From Gammaproteobacteria bacterium (GTDB lineage: Bacteria; Pseudomonadota; Gammaproteobacteria; Chromatiales; Chromatiaceae): a stretch of 40,617 nucleotides of DNA. Shown here one piece after another: positions 1 to 8,343 of the stretch. Both the position numbers and the translations under genes were made by a program. The notes beneath the pieces were generated by a model. It was not told where the DNA came from and made no database searches. It was given only the letters and a program-made list of their open reading frames with translations. How positions within the stretch are numbered: position 1 is the stretch's first letter; the number at the start of each line of letters is the position of its first letter. The stretch is from assembly GCA_020445205.1 (NCBI GenBank), contig JAGRHA010000153.1:1-40617 (forward strand), read 5' to 3'.

Positions 1-251
1 ACCACGACCGCGCCGGCTTTGACGATTCCGAGGTAAGCGCTGACGAAAGCCGCACCGTTTGGACAATACAGCGCAACCCGGTCACCGTGCCGGATCCCGG
101 CAGCGATCAATGCCGCAGCGACGCCGTCAGATTGCCTATCAATGTCGACGAAGCTCAGCGCACGGTCGCCTTCGACGACCAGTGGCGCGGCTCCGTAGCG
201 TTCAACCGCCGCGGCAAAGGCCTCGGGAATCGACCTGGGCTCGAACATCAT
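1..251 (-). CDS. AMP-dependent acyl-CoA synthetase, N-terminal fragment
   Basis: Only the first 83 codons are present; the gene runs off the left edge. The reading begins MMFEPRSIPEAF and continues through a segment typical of the N-terminus of the ANL (acyl-CoA synthetase, luciferase) superfamily: a 'DRALSFVDID' strand-helix start, then 'GIRHGDRVALYCPNGAAFV' and 'YLGIVKAGAVV'. Family members activate a carboxylic acid with ATP to an acyl-adenylate and pass it to CoA. The substrate cannot be judged because the AMP-binding and acyl-pocket motifs lie outside the window. Two adjacent ATG codons (251 and 248) are possible starts, with a weak GAG-type ribosome site upstream. It lies 68 nt after hemN on the same strand and may belong to the prmB-hemN unit. 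Confidence 0.75.
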   Translation of the reverse strand, partial: MMFEPRSIPEAFAAAVERYGAAPLVVEGDRALSFVDIDRQSDGVAAALIAAGIRHGDRVALYCPNGAAFVSAYLGIVKAGAVV

Positions 252-319
252 CGGACGCTCAACAATGCGCGCGACTGGCAAACCGGCTCAGATCGGATCG
301 ACATGTCAGCCGGCCGATC

Positions 320-1714
320 TCAGATCACTTTCGAGAATCGGCCGAGTTGGCCGTCACCACCCAGGTAGCGATCGAACACCATGCAGATGTTGCGTATGAG
401 CAGACGCCCGGCGGGCAGCACGTCGATACGCTCACCCTCGACCTGCAACAGGCCATCGGCCGCCATTGGTGTGAGTCGCGTCAGTTCGGTCGCAAAGTAG
501 TCGGCGAAATCGATACTCCAGCGTTCTCCAACGCTGCGCATATCGAGCGCGAAATTACAGATGAGCTGCGTGATGATGTCGCGCCGAAGCTCGTCGTCGT
601 GGGTCAACTCGATACCGCGGAACACCGCAAGCTCACCGGCATCGATGCGTGCATAGTATTCATCGAGCGTGCGCATGTTTTGCGCGTAGGTATTACCCAC
701 CATGCCGATCGACGTGACGCCGAGGGCGACGAGATCGCAATGCGCGTGCGTCGAGTAGCCCTGGAAATTGCGATACAGCAGACCCTCACGCTGAGCCACT
801 GCCAACTCATCGTCGGGGCGCGCGAAGTGATCCATGCCGATATAGACATAGCCTGCCGCGGCAAGATGCTCGCCGACCTGCTGCAGGATCTCGAGCTTCT
901 GGTCCGGCGTCGGCAGATCGACCTCGTTGATACGGCGCTGTGGTTTGAACCTGTCCGGCAGGTGCGCATAGTTGAACACCGACAAGCGGTCGGGTTCGGC
1001 CTCCAACACGCGATCCAGCGTGCGCAGGAAGGATGCCGGTGTCTGCAACGGCAGACCGTAGATCAGATCCATGCTGATGGAACGGAAGCCCTCGCGGCGC
1101 GCGGCACGCAGCGCCCCGAACGTCTCTTCCGCACTCTGGATGCGGTTCACCGCGACCTGCACTTTCTCGTCGAGATCCTGCAGACCGAGACTCATGCGGT
1201 TGAAACCGATCTCGCGCAGCAGGCCGATGGTTTCGTCGGTCACCTCGCGCGGATCGATCTCGATCGAGTACTCGCCGCTGTCGTCGTCGAGCAGGCGGAA
1301 ATGCCGCCCGGTCATGGCCATCAGTTCACGCATCTGCTCCGGCGCGATGAAGGTCGGCGTGCCGCCGCCCCAGTGCAGCTGCTCGACGGGCCGTTCGCGG
1401 TCGAACAGGCTCGCCTGCATCTCGATCTCGCGGTAGACGCGGTCGAGATAGGGTTGCGCGCGACTGCGGTCCTTGGTCGCCACCTTGTTGCACGCGCAGT
1501 AAAAACAGACCGTGTCGCAAAAAGGGATATGGAAGTACAGCGACAGCGGCCGGCCACTGGCGTTACTGGCGCGTGCCGCCGCGCGATACTCCTCGGGACC
1601 GAAGCCCTCGTGAAACTGCACCGCCGTGGGATACGAGGTGTAGCGCGGACCTGACTGATCGTAGCGGCCGATCAGCGCCTGATCGAGGACGAGCGTCTGT
1701 TGCATGCGCGGCAT
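320..1714 (-). CDS. hemN: Oxygen-independent coproporphyrinogen III oxidase
   Basis: Radical-SAM enzyme that oxidatively decarboxylates coproporphyrinogen III to protoporphyrinogen IX without oxygen, in the cytoplasmic haem pathway. The N-terminus carries 'SGPRYTSYPTA', specific to true HemN, followed by 'HIPFCDTVCFYCACNK', the CX3CX2CXC cluster site that binds the 4Fe-4S/SAM centre. Further on are 'HWGGGTPTF' (glycine-rich SAM motif) and a 'GYSTHAHCDLVALGVTSIG' block like that of E. coli HemN, which separates it from the HemW-type paralogues. The length of about 464 residues is normal. I chose the ATG at 1714, preceded by GGGGGG. The ATG at 1705 aligns as well with E. coli HemN, and a TAGAAT hexamer overlaps this spot. 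It lies 48 nt downstream of the small gene at 1763-2083 and is probably cotranscribed with prmB. Confidence 0.96.
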   Translation of the reverse strand: MPRMQQTLVLDQALIGRYDQSGPRYTSYPTAVQFHEGFGPEEYRAAARASNASGRPLSLYFHIPFCDTVCFYCACNKVATKDRSRAQPYLDRVYREIEMQASLFDRERPVEQLHWGGGTPTFIAPEQMRELMAMTGRHFRLLDDDSGEYSIEIDPREVTDETIGLLREIGFNRMSLGLQDLDEKVQVAVNRIQSAEETFGALRAARREGFRSISMDLIYGLPLQTPASFLRTLDRVLEAEPDRLSVFNYAHLPDRFKPQRRINEVDLPTPDQKLEILQQVGEHLAAAGYVYIGMDHFARPDDELAVAQREGLLYRNFQGYSTHAHCDLVALGVTSIGMVGNTYAQNMRTLDEYYARIDAGELAVFRGIELTHDDELRRDIITQLICNFALDMRSVGERWSIDFADYFATELTRLTPMAADGLLQVEGERIDVLPAGRLLIRNICMVFDRYLGGDGQLGRFSKVI

Positions 1715-1762
1715 TCTAGCCCCCCGCACCCTTGCGAGTGCTGATATGCGTCAAAAAGGCTG

Positions 1763-2083
1763 TCATCCCTCGTCGGGGACGTCGAGGCCTTTGCGATGCG
1801 TTTCGTTGATCTGTTTCAACAGCGTGTGAAAAGGAATCTGGTCTTCGTGACGGCGCAAAACATCCATGAAGGAGAGGTCTTCGCGGCCGAATTGGTACAC
1901 ACCCGAGACCATCGCGTCGTAGACCTGCTTGATGCTGACCTCGAGCGGCTCGATGTAGGCCGGGAAGCGCTGCAGATCCTCGACTTCGTACAGCAGACAA
2001 TCCTTGAGATCACCTACTTCGAACATCGCCTGTTTGACCCATTCGGCATACTCTTCGGGGCTTCGCGCGCGGCGCAGACTCAT
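1763..2083 (-). CDS. Small conserved-looking protein of unknown function between prmB and hemN
   Basis: A 106-residue acidic cytoplasmic protein that I do not recognise. It starts MSLRRARSPEEYAEWVKQAM and contains regularly spaced helices ('LKDCLLYEVEDLQRFPAYI', 'FMDVLRRHEDQIPFHTLLK') with no signal peptide, membrane segment or metal motif; it is probably all-alpha. Its ATG overlaps the prmB stop codon (ATGA), so translation is likely coupled to prmB. That placement, with codon use like its neighbours, argues that it is a real gene. A role near haem synthesis or ribosome modification would be guesswork. Confidence 0.8.
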   Translation of the reverse strand: MSLRRARSPEEYAEWVKQAMFEVGDLKDCLLYEVEDLQRFPAYIEPLEVSIKQVYDAMVSGVYQFGREDLSFMDVLRRHEDQIPFHTLLKQINETHRKGLDVPDEG

Positions 2084-3003
2084 GTTGCGTTGTCCTCGAA
2101 TACATCACGGTGGTCCTCGAGCTGCTCGGCGGTCAGTAGAAACACACCGTCTCCACCACGTTCGAAATCCAGCCAAAGAAACGGCACTTCGGGGTAGCGC
2201 GCGATGAGCAATTCGGCGCTCGCCCCGACTTCGACGACCATGATACCACCCGGGCGCAGGTACTCGGCACCGCCCGCCAGGATCCGCGCGACGACGTCCA
2301 TGCCGTCCTCACCTGCCTCGAGTGCCAGCTCCGGCTCGTGACGGTATTCGTCGGGCAAGGTCGCCATCTCGGCGCGACTCACGTAAGGCGGATTGCTGAC
2401 GATGAGGTCGTACTGCTCGCCGTCGAGGCCGTCGTAAACGTCCGCATGCAGGGCACGCACGCGATGCTCGAGATGGTGCCGATCGATGTTGCGCGCCGCG
2501 ACCTCGAGAGCCGCCAACGAAATGTCGCTGAGGTCGACCAGAGCCTGCGGGAACGCATGCGCGCAGGCAATACCGATGCAGCCGCTGCCGCAGCACAGGT
2601 CCAGCACACTGCCGACATGGTCGGCATCCAGCCATGGCGCAAACCCCTCGGCGATGAGCTCGGCGATCGGTGAGCGCGGAATCAGCACATTCTCGTCGAC
2701 GTAGAAATCGAGGCCGGCGAACCGCGCCTCGCCGATCAGATACGCAGCGGGCACACGCCGTTCCACACGCTCACGGAGCAGCGCATGGATCGCTTCCGCT
2801 TCAGCGGCGGTCACGCGTGCGTCGAGATACTCGACCGGCAGATCGTGGTTCAGGTGCACGGCGTGAAGGATCAGCGCCAGCGCTTCGTCAAGGGCATTGT
2901 CGGTGCCATGGCCGAAAAACACGCCGGCCTCATTGAGACGACTCGCCCCCCAGCGCACCCAGTCACGCATCGACTTCAGTTCCCCGGCACCTGGCTGCAG
3001 CAT
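2080..3003 (-). CDS. prmB: Ribosomal protein L3 N5-glutamine methyltransferase
   Basis: SAM-dependent methyltransferase that methylates a glutamine of ribosomal protein uL3. Visible features: 'MRDWVRWGASRLNEAGVFFG' followed by 'HGTDNALDEA', the PrmB-type N-terminal substrate domain; 'FYVDENVLIPRSPIAELI'; the SAM-binding loop 'VLDLCCGSGCIGIA'; the catalytic 'SNPPY' of the HemK/PrmC family; and 'DEYRHEPELALEAGEDG' as in E. coli PrmB. At 307 residues it matches E. coli PrmB (310). The ATG at 3003 has GGAG nine bases upstream and gives the right N-terminus; longer in-frame starts would add sequence that the family lacks. It is divergent from the kinase gene at 3098 and heads the probable unit prmB-unknown-hemN. 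The close relative PrmC acts on release factors; the N-terminal domain makes PrmB the better call. Confidence 0.95.
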   Translation of the reverse strand: MLQPGAGELKSMRDWVRWGASRLNEAGVFFGHGTDNALDEALALILHAVHLNHDLPVEYLDARVTAAEAEAIHALLRERVERRVPAAYLIGEARFAGLDFYVDENVLIPRSPIAELIAEGFAPWLDADHVGSVLDLCCGSGCIGIACAHAFPQALVDLSDISLAALEVAARNIDRHHLEHRVRALHADVYDGLDGEQYDLIVSNPPYVSRAEMATLPDEYRHEPELALEAGEDGMDVVARILAGGAEYLRPGGIMVVEVGASAELLIARYPEVPFLWLDFERGGDGVFLLTAEQLEDHRDVFEDNAT

Positions 3004-3097
3004 TCTGGTTTTCTCCGTGAAAGCGACACGACGGGCCAGCCCCGACGAAAGATCGCGCATTGCCAACCGGTTAATATATGACAAACACGCGTCGTGA

Positions 3098-5047
3098 GTG
3101 CCCGACTTGCCCAGACTGCTGCAAACCCTGAAGTTCCAGATCGTACTGGCGATCGCCCTGCTGACCCTGCTGTTCGCCAGCTCGACCCTGTATTCGCTGC
3201 ATGTGATAGATCAACAGCACAGCGACGACGTCCTGCTGCGCCTGGCCGGACGTCTGCAGTTCCATCAGCAGCATATGACCATGCAGGCCATGCGCTATGA
3301 GAGCAACGCCCCGCGCGACTACCCGAGCTACTATCGCGACCTGCGCCTGTACTTTGAAGATCTCAAGGTCACGCGCGACGAATTGAGTGCGCTGATCGAC
3401 GCATTTGCGAGCAACCGCTTCATGGCAGTCGCGCGCGACGAGTCGATGGCCATGCAACCGCGGCTTCCTGCATCGACGCTGGCAGCAGCACGCAGGCTGG
3501 CCGACGACTGGCAGGCCTTTCTCGCCGGGCTGGACGAGCGGCTCGGACCCGACCCCGCTGAACCACGCCTCGAATGGGCCGCCGAATGGATCGTCGAGCA
3601 GAACCGCACGTTGGAAGCCGCTGCTGAAACCCTGCATGCAACGCTGCGCGACGATGTCGCGCAGCGCGCCGAGCGTGCAGGCGTCGTCAACCGCGTGCTG
3701 TTGGGAGCCGCGCTGATCGTCTCGATCGTCACCGGGATCTGGTTCTACAGACACGTGCTGGCACCGCTGTCGACCGCCGTGCGTGGCTTTCAGAAGGTCG
3801 CGGATGGCGATTTCAGTCACCGCGTCGCAGCTACGTACAACAACGAGATCGGTTGGCTCGTCGAGTCATTCAACCATTTGAGCAACCGCCTCGATGCGCT
3901 GCGCAGGCTTCTGACGGGACTCGAGCAGGGAGCCGATCTCGAGGGAACCTTGCGCACCCTGTCGGCGACACTGCCCTCGCTGATCCCCGTTGACTGGATA
4001 GGTGTGCTGGTGATCGGCGCCGACGGACAGATCCATCTCGAGAAGGCGTTCAGCGACGGCAACCCGCACCAGATCGGCAGGCTGAGCTTCGACCCGGACA
4101 GGACACTGCTGGAAGAATGCGTGAGCAATCGCGAGCCGCTCCACATCCCCGACGTACAGGGTATGGCGCAGATGTCGGAAAGCTACGTGTTCCTGCGCCG
4201 CCTCGGCGAATTTGGTCGCCGTGACGCCGTGTTCCTCCCCGTCGGCACGGGGACGATCCAGGGCGTGGCGGTATTCGCAAGCCGTTTCCCGAACAACTTC
4301 CGCACCGAGCACCTCGCCCTGCTGCGCAACCTTGGTGTGCTGCTCGGCGTCAGCCTCGGCCGCACCATCCAGCTCGCCGAGAGCAGCCGCCTGGCATCGA
4401 TCGGGCAGTTCGCATCGGGCATCGTGCATGAAATCCGCAATCCGCTGGCGACGATCGGCCTGGCGCTCGACCATCTGAGCAAATCAGGCAATCTGGTCGA
4501 ATCGTCGGCAAAACGTGTCACGATCGCGGCGGCCGAAGTCGCTCGCCTCGAACGTCTGCTGGCCGACATCCTGCTCTATGCGAAGCCGCTGCGCCTGGAG
4601 TTTCAGCAGACCGACCTTGTCGAGACCGTGACGGAGGCCATCGCCGCCGAAACCGGCACCGACGACATCTTCGAGATCTCGTCCAACCCATGCCCACTGG
4701 TTGCGGCCGATCGCGACCGCATCCGCCAGGTGTTGCTCAACCTCATCCGCAACGCGCAGCAGGCATCGCCGCAGGGTGCGGCGATCAGGGTGCACTGCCA
4801 ACCGGAGGGCGATCACTGGGTGCGCGTCGAGATCCGCAACTTGGGCGAACCGATCCCGGCGCGGGTACTCGAGCGCATATTCGAGCCTTTCGTGACGACC
4901 AAATCCGGCGGCACCGGCCTTGGACTGCCCATCGTGCGGCGTATCGTCGAGGCCCACGGCGGCACCGTACACGTAGACTCCGACGCCCTCGCCGGCACCT
5001 GCGTCAGTGTGAAACTACCAACCCACGCACACAACGAACCGGCATGA
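3098..5047 (+). CDS. HAMP-GAF sensor histidine kinase
   Basis: Membrane sensor kinase of 649 residues. TM1 is about 14-35, a mostly helical periplasmic domain spans 36-198, TM2 is 199-217, HAMP 218-270, and a GAF-like domain about 280-425. The dimerisation/phosphoacceptor helix carries 'GIVHEIRNPLATIG' (His444), and the ATPase domain has N box 'NLIRNAQQA', F box 'FEPFVTTKSGG' and G2 'TGLGLPIV'. The G1 box reads 'IRNLGEPIP', with Asn in place of the usual Asp, a variant also seen in CusS-type kinases. The start is GTG at 3098, just downstream of an AT-rich TTAATATAT that could be its -10 region. No response regulator gene adjoins it; it stands alone, divergent from prmB and convergent with iscR, so its partner and signal are unknown. 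Confidence 0.9.
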   Translation: MPDLPRLLQTLKFQIVLAIALLTLLFASSTLYSLHVIDQQHSDDVLLRLAGRLQFHQQHMTMQAMRYESNAPRDYPSYYRDLRLYFEDLKVTRDELSALIDAFASNRFMAVARDESMAMQPRLPASTLAAARRLADDWQAFLAGLDERLGPDPAEPRLEWAAEWIVEQNRTLEAAAETLHATLRDDVAQRAERAGVVNRVLLGAALIVSIVTGIWFYRHVLAPLSTAVRGFQKVADGDFSHRVAATYNNEIGWLVESFNHLSNRLDALRRLLTGLEQGADLEGTLRTLSATLPSLIPVDWIGVLVIGADGQIHLEKAFSDGNPHQIGRLSFDPDRTLLEECVSNREPLHIPDVQGMAQMSESYVFLRRLGEFGRRDAVFLPVGTGTIQGVAVFASRFPNNFRTEHLALLRNLGVLLGVSLGRTIQLAESSRLASIGQFASGIVHEIRNPLATIGLALDHLSKSGNLVESSAKRVTIAAAEVARLERLLADILLYAKPLRLEFQQTDLVETVTEAIAAETGTDDIFEISSNPCPLVAADRDRIRQVLLNLIRNAQQASPQGAAIRVHCQPEGDHWVRVEIRNLGEPIPARVLERIFEPFVTTKSGGTGLGLPIVRRIVEAHGGTVHVDSDALAGTCVSVKLPTHAHNEPA

Positions 5048-5095
5048 ACCGGGCCTGGCTGCGTGCGCACCGCAACCGCCAAACGTGCGCAACGT

Positions 5096-5114
5096 CGGCC
5101 GCATGCTGCGGCCG
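5096..5114. repeat. Hairpin between convergent kinase and iscR genes
   Basis: Perfect 8-bp inverted repeat CGGCCGCA / TGCGGCCG with a 3-nt loop, in the gap between the ends of two convergent genes. It could stall transcription from either side, but no T-run follows on either strand, so it is not a standard intrinsic terminator. Confidence 0.4.
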
Positions 5115-5133
5115 AGATGCGATCAGATAGGTA

Positions 5134-5610
5134 TCAGGCTGCCCGCCCCTTCAAGCCGAGGATCTGCGCTGCCGCCGCCCTCTTCTCCTTGCGCTCAGCT
5201 TCACGCTGTTCACCACGCTCGACGAGGTCGTGCAGAGTGATATCGCTGAGGAAGATGAAAATCTGCTGGCTGAGGTCATCCCACAGGCTATGTGTCAGAC
5301 ACCGCTGGCCGTCCTGACAGTTCTGTCGCCCCTTACAGCGCGTGAACTCGACCCACTCGTCGACCGCACAGATGATATCGGCGATCGAGATTTCGTCGGA
5401 TTCGCGACCCAGGTAGTAGCCGCCGCCGGGACCACGCACGCCGCGCACCAGACCTTTGCTGCGCAGGGCGGCGAACAACTGCTCCAGGTACGACAGGGAG
5501 ATGCCCTGGTTCTCGGAGATATCGGCCAGCGTAACGGGACCATCGGTACCGTTTAGCGCCAGGTCCAACATCGCGGTGACGGCATAACGCCCTTTGGTTG
5601 AAAGTCGCAT
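5134..5610 (-). CDS. iscR: Rrf2-family Fe-S cluster regulator IscR
   Basis: DNA-binding regulator that senses Fe-S status through a 2Fe-2S cluster. It has the Rrf2 winged-helix N-terminus ([18 protein letters not shown]) and wing '[13 protein letters not shown]'. Ligands Cys92, Cys98, Cys104 and His107 ('[16 protein letters not shown]') fall at the same positions as in E. coli IscR. The 158-residue length is usual; the C-terminus is rich in Glu, Lys and Ala. Unusually, no iscS, iscU, hscBA or suf gene follows: the gene is monocistronic, facing a histidine kinase and downstream of an unrelated DUF1249 gene. Palindromes between its promoter and start suggest autoregulation. Confidence 0.95.
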   Translation of the reverse strand: MRLSTKGRYAVTAMLDLALNGTDGPVTLADISENQGISLSYLEQLFAALRSKGLVRGVRGPGGGYYLGRESDEISIADIICAVDEWVEFTRCKGRQNCQDGQRCLTHSLWDDLSQQIFIFLSDITLHDLVERGEQREAERKEKRAAAAQILGLKGRAA

Positions 5611-5630
5611 CGTCGTAATCCTCGTGTTAC

Positions 5631-5658
5631 TGCACCCAGGTGCAATTACCCAGTAATT
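5631..5658. promoter_or_regulatory. Tandem palindromes upstream of iscR (possible IscR operators)
   Basis: Two adjoining palindromes share one base: TGCACCCAGGTGCA (5631-5644, 6-bp arms) and AATTACCCAGTAATT (5644-5658, 6-bp arms, 3-nt centre). Flanking GTTACTG (5626-5632) and CAGTAAC (5678-5684) form a wider inverted pair. They lie between the predicted -10 element and the iscR start, where IscR autorepression sites occur in other bacteria. The match to the published type 1 IscR site is loose, so the binding protein is inferred from position. Confidence 0.45.
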
Positions 5659-5672
5659 TGCTCGGATAAAAA

Positions 5673-5700
5673 CTTATCAGTAACCTAGAAAAACAGTCAA
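5673..5700 (-). promoter_or_regulatory. Probable iscR promoter
   Basis: On the minus strand, TTGACT (5700-5695) is followed after 16 nt by GATAAG (5678-5673), a reasonable sigma-70 pair in an AT-rich pocket of an otherwise GC-rich region. Transcription would start near 5666 and run through the tandem palindromes into iscR. Confidence 0.55.
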
Positions 5701-5835
5701 CATTTTTTCGTGACCGTGCGGGGTCGCCGGGAAGGCCAGTCGGAAGCCCGGCAAGTGCCTTATAACCGTATGATTACATGGGGATATTATTCGCCATCAC
5801 GGGCGTTGAAACGGACCGCGAGTGATTCGCCGGAA

Positions 5836-6318
5836 TCAGCTTAGATCACATAGGGGTTTTCGCAATGCGGAAAGCTCATCGACGAACAGGTGCCCTTGGC
5901 TGACACAGAACATCAGCCAACGCGAAACGAACAGGTTCAGCCGCCACTTGTTCAACAGTCCGGGCGCCTCAAACAGGCGATGGGTCGGCAAGACCTGCTG
6001 GCGCAGGTCTTCCACTTCGACCTGCTGCGCATCATGGTAGACGCGCAACAGCGCATCAGGCTCCGTGCTGCTGCCGTCGTCGAGTGTGAAGTGATAGGTG
6101 AGCCGGACCAGCGACGTATAGCGCGTCTGCTCGACCACGGTGAGATGCAGGTCCTGGTCGGCCTCGCTTGTCGAACAATGCTGACCCTGCAAACGACGCA
6201 GCTGCGGCGCGAGACTCAGCAGATAGCGATAGTTGTCCTCACACAACACCATCAGGTCACCAACCGATGGTGGGCGCTGAACGAGATCGTGAATCCTGAG
6301 GCCGGGAACGCTGTGCAT
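5836..6318 (-). CDS. DUF1249 family protein (YqiB-like)
   Basis: A 160-residue cytoplasmic protein resembling E. coli YqiB: an N-terminal 'LMVLCEDNYRYLLSLAP' helix, the core 'DLHLTVVEQTRYTSLVRLTYHF', 'LLRVYHDAQQVEV' and the C-terminal 'LNLFVSRWLMFCVSQGHLF'. Function of the family is not established; in E. coli the gene sits near nudF and cpdA. Here it lies between thioredoxin and iscR on the same strand, 75 nt after the thioredoxin gene. The ATG at 6318 has only a weak AGGG site before it. Confidence 0.85.
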   Translation of the reverse strand: MHSVPGLRIHDLVQRPPSVGDLMVLCEDNYRYLLSLAPQLRRLQGQHCSTSEADQDLHLTVVEQTRYTSLVRLTYHFTLDDGSSTEPDALLRVYHDAQQVEVEDLRQQVLPTHRLFEAPGLLNKWRLNLFVSRWLMFCVSQGHLFVDELSALRKPLCDLS

Positions 6319-6393
6319 CGCCCTATCCGCTGCTGATCAGGCCTCAGTATAGCGGGCAGTGGCGAGCGCGGTAGCGCGCCCGCCAACCGGCCA

Positions 6394-6765
6394 TCAGGCC
6401 TGCCCCGTCTGCTGCGCCTCGACCTGACGGCGAACCTCTTCCATATCGAGTTCGCCGGCTTTCTTGACCAGTTCACGGAACGCGGACTCCGGCAGCGCAC
6501 CGGCTTCGCTGAAGATGATGATCTTGTCGCGGAAAATCATCAGCGTGGGAATCGAGCGGATCTGGAAGTGCGCGGCGATCTCCTGCTCTTCCTCGGTGTT
6601 CACCTTGGCGAAGACCACATCCGGGTGATCGCCCGAGACCTTGTCGTACGTCGGCGCAAACGAACGGCATGGCCCACACCAGGGCGCCCAGAAATCCACG
6701 ATGACAAATTCGTTGTTGGTGACAACCTCTTCGAAGTTGTCCTTCGTCAGTTCGACGACAGCCAT
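6394..6765 (-). CDS. Thioredoxin family protein
   Basis: Cytoplasmic thiol-disulfide oxidoreductase of the thioredoxin fold. The active site 'FWAPWCGPC' puts the redox cysteines at residues 30 and 33, and the cis-proline loop 'IRSIPTLMIF' has Pro73. At 123 residues it is about 15 longer than E. coli TrxA because of a charged C-terminal extension (about 105-123). There is no signal peptide. The ATG has TGGAGG five bases upstream. It may or may not be the main thioredoxin of the cell; the extension is typical of 'thioredoxin-like' paralogues in gammaproteobacteria. It is followed on the same strand by the DUF1249 gene. Confidence 0.92.
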   Translation of the reverse strand: MAVVELTKDNFEEVVTNNEFVIVDFWAPWCGPCRSFAPTYDKVSGDHPDVVFAKVNTEEEQEIAAHFQIRSIPTLMIFRDKIIIFSEAGALPESAFRELVKKAGELDMEEVRRQVEAQQTGQA

Positions 6766-6839
6766 GACGGCCTCCAGGTAAAGCTCGGATAAGGCGTGAA
6801 TGCTATCACAGCGCCCTCACGCTATCCGCTTCAACAACG

Positions 6840-6867
6840 AAAAGGCCCGGGGAAAACCGGGCCTTTT
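6840..6867 (-). terminator. Intrinsic terminator of adk
   Basis: Perfect 11-bp stem AAAAGGCCCGG / CCGGGCCTTTT with a 6-nt loop, 24 nt past the adk stop codon. The A/T ends give a short T-run on both strands, but only adk reads towards it. Confidence 0.9.
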
Positions 6868-6891
6868 CACCGCGTACGCAGACAGCTCGAA

Positions 6892-7554
<663 letters not shown>

Positions 7555-7673
7555 TTAGCGATTTTTCAGGGCCGGAAGTCTGCCACAGCCGTGGCGAAAA
7601 TGACGAACTGAGCATCTGAATCCGCCTATTCAGACCATTTATCAACGCTTGCTAATGTGCCGCACCGAGGTTT

Positions 7674-8144
7674 TCAGAGGTGCTGGTCGATACCGTGAGC
7701 CTTGAGCCCCCACGCAAACAACGACCCCAGGCGACGATCGGTCTGGCGCAGGCGACAGCCGAGAATGAGAAACAGCTCTTTGATGAGCTCGTAACCAAGC
7801 TGCGGATGCCTGTCCAGGTATTCACCGAGTTCGATGGCGTCGAACTCGATCAGCTCGCATGGCTCGACCGCGACCACCGATGCCAGCCGCGGTCCCGGCG
7901 TGAACAGACTCAGTTCACCGAACACATCACCCGCCGTAAGATCACAGATGCCGGGCTGAATGTGCCGTTTGTCATCGAGTTCGATACGTTCCAGCACGCG
8001 CACACAGCCCGACTCGATGAGATACAAGCCCCGTTGTTCAGAGCCCTTGTCGATGATTGCTTCACCACCCTGGTAACAGCGGCGGTCGGCGATCCCCGCG
8101 TTGACGAATCGGGGATCCTGAAGAATGACGTGTATATTGGCCAT
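7674..8144 (-). CDS. Cyclic nucleotide-binding domain protein
   Basis: A 156-residue stand-alone cNMP-binding (Crp effector-like) domain. It shows the beta-roll features 'YQGGEAIIDKGSEQRGLYLIESG', 'GDVFGELSLFTPGPRLASVVAVEPCEL' (the phosphate-binding-cassette region, 'GELSLF...RLASV') and a C-terminal helix 'LGYELIKELFLILGCRLRQTDRRLG'. It has no helix-turn-helix, kinase or transporter domain, so it is not a Crp/Fnr regulator by itself. The ATG at 8144 with GAGG at the right distance is the best start. It may act by binding a partner; the neighbouring FAH gene is divergent and gives no hint. Confidence 0.85.
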   Translation of the reverse strand: MANIHVILQDPRFVNAGIADRRCYQGGEAIIDKGSEQRGLYLIESGCVRVLERIELDDKRHIQPGICDLTAGDVFGELSLFTPGPRLASVVAVEPCELIEFDAIELGEYLDRHPQLGYELIKELFLILGCRLRQTDRRLGSLFAWGLKAHGIDQHL

Positions 8145-8343
8145 CGTGACCTCGAGCATTCGAAACACCGATACGGAGAGTCGCTGACCGCTACTTCGCG
8201 CCCACCGTCGTCGTGCCGGACGCGACTGTCGCGATCCAGGCATGGAAGCGAAGATAGCATTTGTCGCGGCTGCCGTCGGCGTCGCGCAACCAGCTGACCG
8301 CAAATTGATCGGAGCCCGCCGACACCGGCGACAGAGAGGGACA

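Noticed and set aside
290..320. AGATCGG / CCGATCT inverted repeat at the end of hemN as a terminator
   Set aside because: The loop is long, the second arm overlaps the hemN stop codon and there is no T-run.
1741..1790. GGGATGACAG on the minus strand as another ECF promoter copy
   Set aside because: The second half of the -35-like box differs and no CGTTT follows after 13 nt.
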